A stretch of 5,737 bases of DNA from Flavobacteriaceae bacterium (GTDB lineage Bacteria; Bacteroidota; Bacteroidia; Flavobacteriales; Flavobacteriaceae): NCBI GenBank assembly GCA_023141985.1, contig JAGLKH010000288.1, forward strand, positions 1 through 5,737, in the 5' to 3' direction. Position numbers and translations under genes: made by a program. Of the stretch, positions 1-5,125 are shown one piece after another. The notes under the pieces are model-generated. The model did not search any database, had not been told where the DNA came from, and worked only from the letters and a program-made list of their open reading frames with translations. Within the stretch, counting starts at the first letter, position 1. Every line of letters begins with the position of its first letter.

Positions 1-416
1 GCATCCCAACCGTGAGGTAAATGAGGTGTTTTAATAAAACGATATTTATACTTTCCTGTATTTAAAACAGCATTATCTGCCATTGCATGTGCAGGTCTTA
101 TTGCAAAATCTCCCATATTAACCATAGCGCCTACTTCACTACAAACAGCTTTAGCGTTTGGAGCGATTTGTAACCATTCATTAAGGGCACCACATTCATC
201 TACTTCAAAATGACTAAACCCGATCCATTTAAGATCAGATGGATTGATAATCTTACTTACTGCTTGCAATAAAACCGGAAACATTTGTTTCATTCCGGCA
301 TGATATAACATTGGTTCATCATCTTTAATTAAAAAATGATTGAACGATAAATTAAAATCTTGTACAAATACCGAAATTCGGTAAACATCTGGTGCTATTT
401 CTGAAATTTTATACAT
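1..416 (-). CDS. MBL-fold diiron (FprA/ODP-like) protein, N-terminal 138 residues, cut by window edge
   Basis: This reading frame starts at an ATG (416-414) and stays open to the left edge, so only the N-terminal 138 residues are visible. The fold is that of the metallo-beta-lactamase superfamily, in the branch of oxygen-binding diiron proteins related to the beta-lactamase domain of flavodiiron proteins. The visible metal-ligand signature is H69-F-E71-V-D73, matching HxExD, where the Glu is the mark of the diiron branch rather than the zinc hydrolases. A second ligand region is T-P-H-L-P-H135-G-W-D138. The position after D73 is Glu-Cys-Gly, where classical flavodiiron enzymes have His-Ser/Ala-Gly. 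From memory, the DECGALNxWL string recurs in a widespread family of stand-alone proteins of this type. Whether a flavodoxin domain follows cannot be seen. Enzymes of this fold reduce O2 or NO, but the reaction of this subgroup is unknown to me. The family call is firm and the function is open. Confidence 0.85.
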   Translation of the reverse strand, partial: MYKISEIAPDVYRISVFVQDFNLSFNHFLIKDDEPMLYHAGMKQMFPVLLQAVSKIINPSDLKWIGFSHFEVDECGALNEWLQIAPNAKAVCSEVGAMVNMGDFAIRPAHAMADNAVLNTGKYKYRFIKTPHLPHGWD

Positions 417-470
417 GCTTTATGTTTTTAATTATTAATAATTTTTTTTAAAATCTTTTTTAATTTGAGT

Positions 471-478
471 CAAAAGTA
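471..478 (-). promoter_or_regulatory. Putative -7 promoter box (TACTTTTG) for the MBL-fold gene
   Basis: Read on the minus strand, these bases are TACTTTTG, a full match to the Bacteroidota -7 consensus TAnnTTTG. The box lies about 55 bp upstream of the ATG at 416. No exact TTTG -33 box sits 17-23 bp further upstream; the nearest resemblance is TTTTAC around 502-507. The rest of the 217-bp divergent spacer (417-633) is AT-rich and includes the 8-bp palindrome TTGTACAA at 481-488. I found no convincing TAnnTTTG box for the rightward lipoprotein gene. Confidence 0.4.
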
Positions 479-633
479 TATTGTACAAAACAAGTATGAT
501 TGTAAAAAAACGACATAATTAAGAAATTGTTGAACTTTTTAACATTCCAAACTGATAATTGTCATAGTAATTCTTTTATAATTTAAGGAACTTTAGAATT
601 TAGCTAAAACATCAATCTTTAAATTCTTAAACT

Positions 634-1170
634 ATGAAAATCTATAAATTACTTACACTTATAATTATTGGTATATTGCTTGGTTGTGCTTCAACCGAAG
701 CTGTTCTTTCAGAATTTGATGAAACTATTGACTTCGATAGTTATAACACTTTTGTGCTTTGTATTGATGATTTATTTGTTGAAAACACAAAATATCCAAA
801 ATCTGATAATAACAACATTAGGCAACTCATTGGTGATCAAATTGAAATCCATATGATAAATAAAGGTCATGAAACAAATGTGTTAAATCCGCAATTACAA
901 GTTGGTTTTCAAATTGTTATAGAGCAAAAAGCAGATACATTTACCAATTGCGAGATACAGGATGATTATAATTACTGGAGAAAGTGTAGTATAGATACTG
1001 TAACCTATACCGAAGAAACACTGGTTGTATATGCTTCTGATATTGAAAAAAATCAAATTATTTGGCAAGCTTCTAAAGCCTGTGATTTAAATCGTTCTAA
1101 AAAAGCTTTAAAACCTTATATAGAAGAATTGGTTGAAACTCTATTTAATGAGTATCCTAAGGTAAAATGA
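634..1170 (+). CDS. DUF4136-like lipoprotein
   Basis: This is a 178-residue predicted lipoprotein. It has a short basic start (MKIYK), a hydrophobic stretch at about residues 6-16 and a lipobox L15-L-G-C18, so Cys18 should be lipidated after signal peptidase II cleavage. The mature part resembles the DUF4136 domain. There is an early D-F-D-S-Y-x-T-F motif at 33-40, a middle stretch ending L-Q-V-G-F at 88-92, a late strand Q-I-I-W-Q-A at 141-146, and a helical tail ending near F-N-E-Y-P. DUF4136 proteins are small envelope lipoproteins of unknown function. The mature region has four further cysteines (43, 106, 118, 150), which could form two disulfides in the periplasm. The residues after Cys18 (A-S-T-E) are not an obvious surface-export signal. 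The start is supported by an A/T-rich leader and the position of the signal peptide. The gene diverges from the MBL-fold gene and converges on the rlmL-like gene, 3 bp from its stop. Confidence 0.8.
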   Translation: MKIYKLLTLIIIGILLGCASTEAVLSEFDETIDFDSYNTFVLCIDDLFVENTKYPKSDNNNIRQLIGDQIEIHMINKGHETNVLNPQLQVGFQIVIEQKADTFTNCEIQDDYNYWRKCSIDTVTYTEETLVVYASDIEKNQIIWQASKACDLNRSKKALKPYIEELVETLFNEYPKVK

Positions 1171-1173
1171 CAG

Positions 1174-2334
1174 TTAATTATTTTGTTTCTTTGCTTTCTT
1201 ACTTCCTGCATACATTTCGTATTTTACTAAGCGCGCTTCCAGTTTTGCATTAAAGAGTTTTATTTTTCGGGAAGGACGTAAACCTATATACTTTAAGGCT
1301 TCTAAATTTGAGGTGATAAACCATGCATTAGTATTTGGATAACCATGTTTTAATGTAGTCCCAATATTTCCGTAAAACTCTTCCATGTTCAACTCTAAAC
1401 GCTCTCCATATGGTGGATTAAAAACCATGTGCAATACATCCTCACCTGCTTTTTGTGTTTTAAAGAAATCTTCATGTTTTACAGTAATAAATTCATCAAG
1501 ATGTGCATTTTTTATATTTTCCTTTGCTTTACTTACAGCCGAAGGTGACTTATCGTAACCTATAATTTTATAATGAAAATCTCGAGTTTTAGAGAGTAAG
1601 AATTCTTCAATTTTTTCAAATAAATCCACATCCCAATCCTGCCAACGCTCAAAAGCAAATTCTTTACGCATTAAATTTGGTGGTATATTACATGCAATCA
1701 TTGCAGCTTCAGCGAGAATAGTTCCACTACCGCACATTGGGTCCATAAAATCACTTTGTCCATCCCAACCGGATAACATAATTAAACCAGCCGCTAAAAC
1801 TTCGTTAATTGGTGCAATGTTAGTCGCCGTTTTATAACCACGTCTATGCAAAGATTCTCCCGAACTGTCTAAAGAAATCGTGCATAACTGCTTATCTATA
1901 TGCACATTAATTTTTAAATCCGGAAATCGTAAATCTACATTTGGCCGTTCTCCTCCTGTATCTCTAAATTTATCTACAATGGCATCTTTAGTTTTTAGTG
2001 CTATATATTTAGAATGTGTAAACACTGTAGAATGTACTGTAGCATCAATGGCTAAAGAACCTGTAGGTTTCATATAATCTTCCCAAGGCATTTTATAGAC
2101 CTGATTGTATAAATCCTGTTCGTTTGCTACTCTAAAGGATTTTATTGGTTTTAAAATTTTAATGGCAGTACGCAATCCTAAATTTGCTTTATACATAAAC
2201 CCTTTGTCTCCTGAAAAACTTACATTTCGCACACCAATTTTTACATCTTGTGCACCAAGATTACGTAATTCTTTGGCTAAAAGTTCTTCAAAACCAAATA
2301 GCGTTTTAGCTACCATTTTAAAATTATTCTCCAT
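1174..2334 (-). CDS. rlmL: THUMP-domain 23S rRNA (guanine-N2)-methyltransferase, RlmL type
   Basis: This is a 386-residue class I SAM-dependent RNA methyltransferase of the family containing the N-terminal half of E. coli RlmKL, which makes m2G2445 in 23S rRNA. The N-terminal ferredoxin-like and THUMP region (about residues 1-155) binds RNA. It is followed by the family signature S-L-H-R-R-G-Y-K (161-168), the SAM-binding motif D-P-M-C-G-S-G-T (198-205) and the catalytic motif N-P-P-Y-G-E-R-L (306-313). The C-terminal tail is Lys-rich (GSKKAKKQNN). The protein lacks the second, RlmK-type methyltransferase domain of the E. coli fusion, as is usual outside gammaproteobacteria. I chose the ATG at 2334-2332 (M-E-N-N-F-K-M-V-A-K-T). 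The upstream alternatives at 2346 (TTG) and 2343 (ATG) lie almost on the transcription start expected from the -7 box at 2355-2362. The specific target base is inferred from the family. Confidence 0.9.
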   Translation of the reverse strand: MENNFKMVAKTLFGFEELLAKELRNLGAQDVKIGVRNVSFSGDKGFMYKANLGLRTAIKILKPIKSFRVANEQDLYNQVYKMPWEDYMKPTGSLAIDATVHSTVFTHSKYIALKTKDAIVDKFRDTGGERPNVDLRFPDLKINVHIDKQLCTISLDSSGESLHRRGYKTATNIAPINEVLAAGLIMLSGWDGQSDFMDPMCGSGTILAEAAMIACNIPPNLMRKEFAFERWQDWDVDLFEKIEEFLLSKTRDFHYKIIGYDKSPSAVSKAKENIKNAHLDEFITVKHEDFFKTQKAGEDVLHMVFNPPYGERLELNMEEFYGNIGTTLKHGYPNTNAWFITSNLEALKYIGLRPSRKIKLFNAKLEARLVKYEMYAGSKKAKKQNN

Positions 2335-2354
2335 TACAAACATCAAATAGATTG

Positions 2355-2373
2355 CAAAAATACTTTATTTTTG
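2355..2373. promoter_or_regulatory. Palindromic pair of divergent -7 promoter boxes
   Basis: The sequence CAAAAATA-ctt-TATTTTTG is a perfect inverted repeat with 8-bp arms and a 3-bp centre. Each arm is an exact TAnnTTTG box, the -7 consensus of the Bacteroidota primary sigma factor. The left arm (2355-2362) faces the rlmL-like gene and the right arm (2366-2373) faces the methyltransferase gene at 2393. Start sites about 7 bp downstream of each box would leave leaders of roughly 14 nt on each side. Neither side has a clear TTTG -33 box at the usual spacing. The arrangement suggests that the two promoters compete for polymerase, or that a dimeric regulator reads the palindrome. Chance is possible in such AT-rich DNA. 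Confidence 0.55.
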
Positions 2374-2392
2374 TTTCGACACACATTATTAC

Positions 2393-3124
2393 ATGACAAA
2401 AGAAACAAAAGATTGGTTTACTTCCTGGTTTGATACGCCTTATTATCACATATTATATAAAGACAGAAATTATGATGAAGCGCAGAATTTTATGGAAAAT
2501 CTCACCTGTTACCTCAATATTCCTGAAAATGGAAAAATCTTGGATTTAGCTTGTGGCAAAGGACGACATTCTGTGTATTTAAATGCTATTGGTTACAATG
2601 TTACCGGAGTAGATTTATCACCTTATAGCATAGCATCTGCCAAACAATTTGAAAACGAAACCTTACATTTCGATGTGCATAACATGAGCCAACCCTATTC
2701 GCAACAATTTGATGCTGTTTTTAATTTATTTACGAGTTTTGGATACTTTGAAAGTGAAGAAGATAACTTAAACACCATTAAAGCCATTAAAGCCAATTTA
2801 AAGAACAATGGTATAGGTGTTATTGATTTTATGAATGTAGATTTTGTAATTGAAAATCTTATTCCGAAGAATACCAAAACCGTTGAAGGTATCGAATTTA
2901 ACCTTAAGCGTTATGTAGAAAAGGATTATATTATAAAAGATATTTCATTTAAAGTGGATAATATAACATATAATTATAAGGAAAGTGTAAAAGCGATTAC
3001 ACTTGATGACTTTAAAGACATGTTCCAAAAAGCAAATATTCAATTATTAGATATTTTTGGAGATTATAAATTGCACCCATTTGATAAAAAAACTTCTGAA
3101 CGTTTAATACTAATTTTTAAATAA
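2393..3124 (+). CDS. Class I SAM-dependent methyltransferase, substrate unknown
   Basis: This is a 243-residue soluble Rossmann-fold methyltransferase. SAM-binding motif I is I49-L-D-L-A-C-G-K-G-R-H59. The acidic ribose-binding residue follows in G-V-D74-L-S-P at the end of strand 2. Motif IV is F106-D-A-V-F-N-L-F-T-S-F-G-Y-F119, and V-I-D-F-M (143-147) fits strand 5. The N-terminus, D-W-F-T-S-W-F-D-T-P-Y-Y-H-I-L-Y (7-22), is aromatic-rich and, from memory, typical of a Bacteroidota family annotated only as methyltransferase. The C-terminal third (about 160-243) would form the substrate cap and shows no motif I can tie to a substrate. There is no signal peptide or membrane segment. The gene diverges from the rlmL-like gene, with 58 bp between the start codons and a shared palindromic promoter, so a role near RNA or translation is possible but unproven. 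Confidence 0.85.
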   Translation: MTKETKDWFTSWFDTPYYHILYKDRNYDEAQNFMENLTCYLNIPENGKILDLACGKGRHSVYLNAIGYNVTGVDLSPYSIASAKQFENETLHFDVHNMSQPYSQQFDAVFNLFTSFGYFESEEDNLNTIKAIKANLKNNGIGVIDFMNVDFVIENLIPKNTKTVEGIEFNLKRYVEKDYIIKDISFKVDNITYNYKESVKAITLDDFKDMFQKANIQLLDIFGDYKLHPFDKKTSERLILIFK

Positions 3125-3193
3125 GTCTTTTAAGACTGAAGCTTGAAGACCGACGTCAGAAGTCATAAACTGGAATTAATAAAAAAATGAAAT

Positions 3194-3247
3194 ATGAAGT
3201 TTAAATTTGAAAAACTTATAATTTGGCAAAATGCAATGGACTTATAA
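3194..3247 (+). pseudogene. Relic of a four-helix-bundle (S23/IVP-type) protein gene
   Basis: An ATG is followed by 16 sense codons and then TAA: M-K-F-K-F-E-K-L-I-I-W-Q-N-A-M-D-L-stop. This closely resembles the conserved start of the four-helix-bundle proteins first known from intervening sequences in 23S rRNA genes (K-F-E-x-L-x-I-W-Q-x-A-M-D). That family normally runs to roughly 115-130 residues. Here the frame stops after 17 residues, and the next 100 bp show no further family sequence in any frame I read, so most of the gene seems deleted. The relic lies in the 239-bp gap between the methyltransferase and ZIP genes, and the short inverted repeat CAGAAGTC / GACTTCTG flanks it at 3157-3164 and 3299-3306. 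It is probably not functional. The identification rests on a short stretch recognised from memory. Confidence 0.6.
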
Positions 3248-3274
3248 TTTAATGAACATGATGATAGCTTTTAA

Positions 3275-3297
3275 GAAGCAAATTAAATAATTGCTTC
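3275..3297 (+). terminator. Hairpin in the methyltransferase-ZIP spacer, possible weak terminator
   Basis: GAAGCAA (3275-3281) pairs with TTGCTTC (3291-3297) around a 9-nt AT-only loop, giving a 7-bp stem. No U-run follows, so it is not a standard intrinsic terminator. It could instead be part of the repeat unit around the relic, or protect the end of the upstream transcript. It is the best stem in the spacer; the alternative AGTCTTTTAAGACT at 3124-3137 has only about 5 usable pairs. Confidence 0.25.
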
Positions 3298-3363
3298 GGA
3301 CTTCTGCCTTCCTACTATGATTTTATACAGCATAACTTAAATTAAAACGTAAAAAACAAATAA

Positions 3364-4035
3364 ATGACTAATTTCCTCCTTCCAATATTCGCAGTACTAA
3401 TTGGCTATGTATTTGTCTTGGTTTTTAAACCCTCAAAACAAAAAAACCTAAAACTTTTATTAGCTTTTAGTGGTGCTTTTCTATTATCTATAACTGTCTT
3501 TAATTTTTTACCCGAAGTCTATAACAATAATAGCAAGTCTGTTGGATTATTTATTATGATTGGGATTTTGCTACAAATAGTTTTGGAGTTTTTCTCTAAA
3601 GGTGCCGAACATGGCCATGTACATTTAAATAAAAGTACATCAATTTTTCCTTGGTTATTATTTATAAGTTTAAGTATTCATTCGGTTTTAGAAGGCTTAC
3701 CAATTGATGCTCACGACAATTTAATTTACGGTATTATTATACACAAACTTCCTGTAGCCATCATCTTATCAACTTTCTTTTTAGCATCGCAATTAAGTCG
3801 TGTTAAAATTTTGTTTTTCCTGACTTTATTTGCATTGATGACGCCTTTAGGTGTTTTGTTATCTCAAGAAACCGATATTTTTAAAATCTACTATTCTGAA
3901 ATTTCGGCTTTAGTAATTGGAATATTTTTGCATATCTCTACTATTATTTTATTTGAAAGTAACGAAGGACATAAGTTTAATCTAACTAAACTAACAACTA
4001 TCATTGTTGCTATTGCAATTGCATATTTTATTTAG
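3364..4035 (+). CDS. ZIP-family divalent metal transporter
   Basis: This 223-residue protein has about eight hydrophobic segments (roughly 4-21, 31-49, 60-77, 95-113, 120-141, 147-167, 177-198, 209-223), the layout of ZIP transporters, which bring Zn2+, Fe2+ or similar ions into the cytoplasm. Metal-site motifs are present in the fourth and fifth segments: H106-S-V-L-E110-G-L-P, matching the family HxxxEG, and H127-K-L-P-V-A. The usual HExP of segment 5 is HKLP here. F-L-P-E51 in segment 2 and H190 with E198 in segment 7 are further polar membrane positions. The loop between segments 3 and 4 has a His cluster, H83-G-H-V-H87, as is typical of this family. No metal-responsive operator was recognised upstream. 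The leader before the ATG is A-rich. The gene ends tail-to-tail with the dsrE-like gene, 61 bp away. The family is clear, the metal is not. Confidence 0.88.
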   Translation: MTNFLLPIFAVLIGYVFVLVFKPSKQKNLKLLLAFSGAFLLSITVFNFLPEVYNNNSKSVGLFIMIGILLQIVLEFFSKGAEHGHVHLNKSTSIFPWLLFISLSIHSVLEGLPIDAHDNLIYGIIIHKLPVAIILSTFFLASQLSRVKILFFLTLFALMTPLGVLLSQETDIFKIYYSEISALVIGIFLHISTIILFESNEGHKFNLTKLTTIIVAIAIAYFI

Positions 4036-4052
4036 TTTAGTTAATTTAAACT
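4034..4052. terminator. Weak stem between convergent ZIP and dsrE-like genes
   Basis: AGTTTA (4034-4039) and TAAACT (4047-4052) form a 6-bp AT-rich stem with a 7-nt loop. It overlaps the ZIP stop codon and lies between two convergent genes. A T-containing stretch (ATTCCTTTT) follows on the plus strand. The stem is thermodynamically weak, so this is only a candidate terminator. I see nothing else in the 61-bp spacer. Confidence 0.22.
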
Positions 4053-4096
4053 GTCATTCCTTTTCAGCATTCAGTATGAAAAATAATTGATGGAGA

Positions 4097-4450
4097 TTAA
4101 AAAACAAGAACCTTGTCACTGTCCACTACCCAGTTTGTAAATTCTGCCATTGTGCTAATTTCTATTCCTTCAGTCAGCTGAGCGTTTTTCAGCCCTCTAG
4201 CGTCTGCACAACTTCCACAAAATTTTACTTCTGCTCCTTTTCTAAGAGTAAGCTTCAGCATTCTTTCAATATTGTAGTATCCGTTGGGTGTAGTTTGATT
4301 AGCAACAGCACAACTAACAGCATCTGCCATTAAAAAAATTCTTACTTCAACTGTTTCATGTTCTTTACCAAGTTGGTTTGCCAGGCGTAAAGCATTGTAA
4401 GCTTTTTCTGTTCCGTAAGGGGCATCATTGATTAAGATTAGAATTTTCAT
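4097..4450 (-). CDS. DsrE/DsrF-family sulfur-relay-like protein
   Basis: This is a 117-residue soluble protein that starts directly with a beta strand and a D-A-P-Y-G-T loop (M-K-I-L-I-L-I-N-D-A-P-Y-G-T), the pattern of the DsrE/YchN fold. Characterised family members bind sulfur as a cysteine persulfide and pass it on, as in TusD and DsrE. Candidate sulfur-carrying cysteines are C78 and C81 in F-C-G-S-C-A-D-A-R-G, at the position of the conserved family cysteine, with C47 in A-D-A-V-S-C-A-V-A. The protein lacks a signal peptide, so it acts in the cytoplasm. Its start lies 17 bp after the stop of the SHOCT gene on the same strand, which suggests one transcript. A sulfide:quinone oxidoreductase-like gene upstream on that strand fits a role in handling persulfide sulfur. 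The partner and acceptor are unknown. Confidence 0.85.
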   Translation of the reverse strand: MKILILINDAPYGTEKAYNALRLANQLGKEHETVEVRIFLMADAVSCAVANQTTPNGYYNIERMLKLTLRKGAEVKFCGSCADARGLKNAQLTEGIEISTMAEFTNWVVDSDKVLVF

Positions 4451-4467
4451 TGTTATTGATTTTTTGA

Positions 4468-4680
4468 TTACGAAATATTTTTTTTCATTTCTTCAAATTG
4501 TTCTTTGGTAATTTCTCCTTTAGCATATCGTTTTTTGAGAATGTCCAGAGGAGAATCTTCAAAGGGGATATTTCTCCTATTATTATTATTCATTTTCATA
4601 ACCGCAAAAATTATGATAAGAAAAATCGGAATCCAGACAAACCACATCATAGGCGTTCCCCAACAGTCATTGTGATACAT
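4468..4680 (-). CDS. Small membrane protein with C-terminal SHOCT domain
   Basis: This is a 70-residue protein. After a short N-terminus containing His, Cys and Trp (M-Y-H-N-D-C-W-G) comes one membrane helix at about residues 11-29, then an Asn/Arg-rich linker. The SHOCT domain (about 43-69) has the usual form: D-I-L-K-K-R-Y-A-K-G-E-I-T-K-E-Q-F-E-E-M-K. SHOCT is a short C-terminal module found on many otherwise unrelated proteins and thought to mediate oligomerisation or binding. Small TM-SHOCT proteins with Cys, His and Met near the N-terminus are, from memory, common in copper and other heavy-metal loci of Bacteroidota, but no biochemical role is established. The ATG at 4680 is preceded by in-frame stops, which fixes the start. 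The gene lies 17 bp before the dsrE-like gene and 27 bp after the stop of the broken lipoprotein gene, so all three are probably co-transcribed. Confidence 0.8.
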   Translation of the reverse strand: MYHNDCWGTPMMWFVWIPIFLIIIFAVMKMNNNNRRNIPFEDSPLDILKKRYAKGEITKEQFEEMKKNIS

Positions 4681-4707
4681 AAGTTTTTATTATTAGTGTC
4701 CATATTA

Positions 4708-5016
4708 TTAATTTTGTTTGTTTTCCTCTTTTTCAATTTTGCCCTTATTCATATTTACATGCATAGAGCACATCATTATTCCATTTTGCATGGCATCTCC
4801 TTTTTGTTGTACGTCATACCCGACATATGGCTATTGCACATCATCAGTGCCTTCATTTTCATCCTCATTTGCTTATCGTTTGATGGTTTTAATGATTCCT
4901 TTAGTTTCAGTATATCCTTCAAAATGGTTTCTATAGCAGTATTTTGAGTGTTGCTACTGCAGCCGAACAATGTTACTACTGTAATAAACAGAAAGCTTAA
5001 GTTGATAATTGTTCAT
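4708..5016 (-). pseudogene. Small Met/His/Cys-rich lipoprotein gene, apparently broken by two frameshifts
   Basis: No single frame spans this region, but three pieces join into one sensible protein. An ATG at 5016-5014 after an A-rich leader gives M-N-N-Y-Q-L-K-L. One base later in phase the sequence reads L-F-I-T-V-V-T-L-F-G-C, a lipoprotein signal peptide with lipobox L-F-G-C (Cys codon 4961-4959). That frame runs through a charged helix (I-L-K-D-I-L-K-L-K-E-S-L) and a Met/His/Cys-rich part (M-M-C-N-S-H-M-S-G-M) to a stop at 4776. The third frame carries M-M-C-S-M-H-V-N-M and a charged tail to a stop at 4708-4710. Removing one T from the CTTTCTG run (plus 4992-4994) and adding one A to the AAAAA run (plus T5 at 4801-4805) gives one 102-residue frame. 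The Met/His/Cys pattern suggests soft-metal binding, by inference. The gene is either a decayed pseudogene or an intact gene with two homopolymer sequencing errors. I do not recognise a named family. Confidence 0.6.
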
Positions 5017-5040
5017 TATTTTTTAATTTTAAATGGTAAT

Positions 5041-5067
5041 CAGAATTCGTTAATAAGCTGAATTCTG
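5041..5067. repeat. Perfect inverted repeat upstream of the lipoprotein gene, operator or hairpin
   Basis: CAGAATTC (5041-5048) and GAATTCTG (5060-5067) are exact reverse complements separated by 11 bp. Each arm contains the self-complementary GAATTC. The repeat lies 25-51 bp upstream of the lipoprotein ATG at 5016, between it and the oxidoreductase gene. No T-run follows on either strand, so a dimeric-regulator operator or an mRNA hairpin fits better than an intrinsic terminator. No TAnnTTTG box was found beside it. No known regulator site was recognised. Confidence 0.45.
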
Positions 5068-5099
5068 GGTTATATTTCCATTTAGAAATTATTTATATT

Positions 5100-5120
5100 G
5101 GTTATGTGTCATATATAACC
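5100..5120 (-). terminator. Hairpin just after the oxidoreductase stop codon
   Basis: GGTTAT (5100-5105) pairs with ATAACC (5115-5120). Two more pairs, one of them G-U, can extend the stem to about 8 bp with a 5-nt loop. It begins 5 bp downstream of the oxidoreductase stop codon (5126-5128, minus strand). The sequence after it on that strand is AT-rich (AATATAAATAATTTC) but lacks a strong U-run. It is a candidate weak terminator or 3'-end stabiliser. Confidence 0.35.
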
Positions 5121-5125
5121 TGTTA

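Larger units (their letters stand above)
3157..3306. repeat. Inverted repeat CAGAAGTC / GACTTCTG flanking the S23-type relic
   Basis: CAGAAGTC at 3157-3164 and its exact reverse complement GACTTCTG at 3299-3306 bracket the four-helix-bundle relic. Both copies sit in patches rich in GAAG or CTTC that are more G+C-rich than their surroundings (about 3132-3164 and 3293-3312). From memory, similar GAAGTC-type repeats often surround genes of this family in flavobacterial genomes. An 8-bp match alone is weak statistically; the shared base character and the position add support. Confidence 0.4.

Noticed and set aside
571..590. TATAATTTAAG as a promoter for the DUF4136-like lipoprotein
   Set aside because: It lacks the TTTG end of the Bacteroidota -7 consensus and has no -33 partner at normal spacing; it is not better than chance in this AT-rich spacer.
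668..856. Plus-strand ORF inside the lipoprotein gene in another frame
   Set aside because: It is a frame shadow of the lipoprotein gene, whose signal peptide and domain match are convincing.
2335..2346. Longer start for the rlmL-like gene (TTG at 2346 or ATG at 2343)
   Set aside because: These starts lie almost on the transcription start predicted from the -7 box at 2355-2362, and family members, from memory, begin near M-E-N-x-F-K-M. The ATG at 2334 fits better.
1880..2350. Two plus-strand ORFs opposite the rlmL-like gene
   Set aside because: They are shadows of a well-supported methyltransferase gene and have no recognisable domain or start context.
3124..3137. AGTCTTTTAAGACT as a terminator for the methyltransferase gene
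   Set aside because: Only about five pairs can form with a 4-nt loop, it is AT-rich, overlaps the stop codon and has no U-run after it.
4498..4947. Plus-strand ORF of 149 codons, rich in Phe, Ile and His
   Set aside because: It lies opposite the SHOCT gene and the lipoprotein gene, has low-complexity hydrophobic content typical of the complement of AT-rich Met/Lys/Asn coding DNA, and shows no domain or plausible leader.
4776..4970. 64-residue protein starting at a TTG and beginning M-F-G-C
   Set aside because: The TTG is the Leu codon of the lipobox; reading upstream in phase gives a full signal peptide, so this start would cut the gene inside its own signal sequence.
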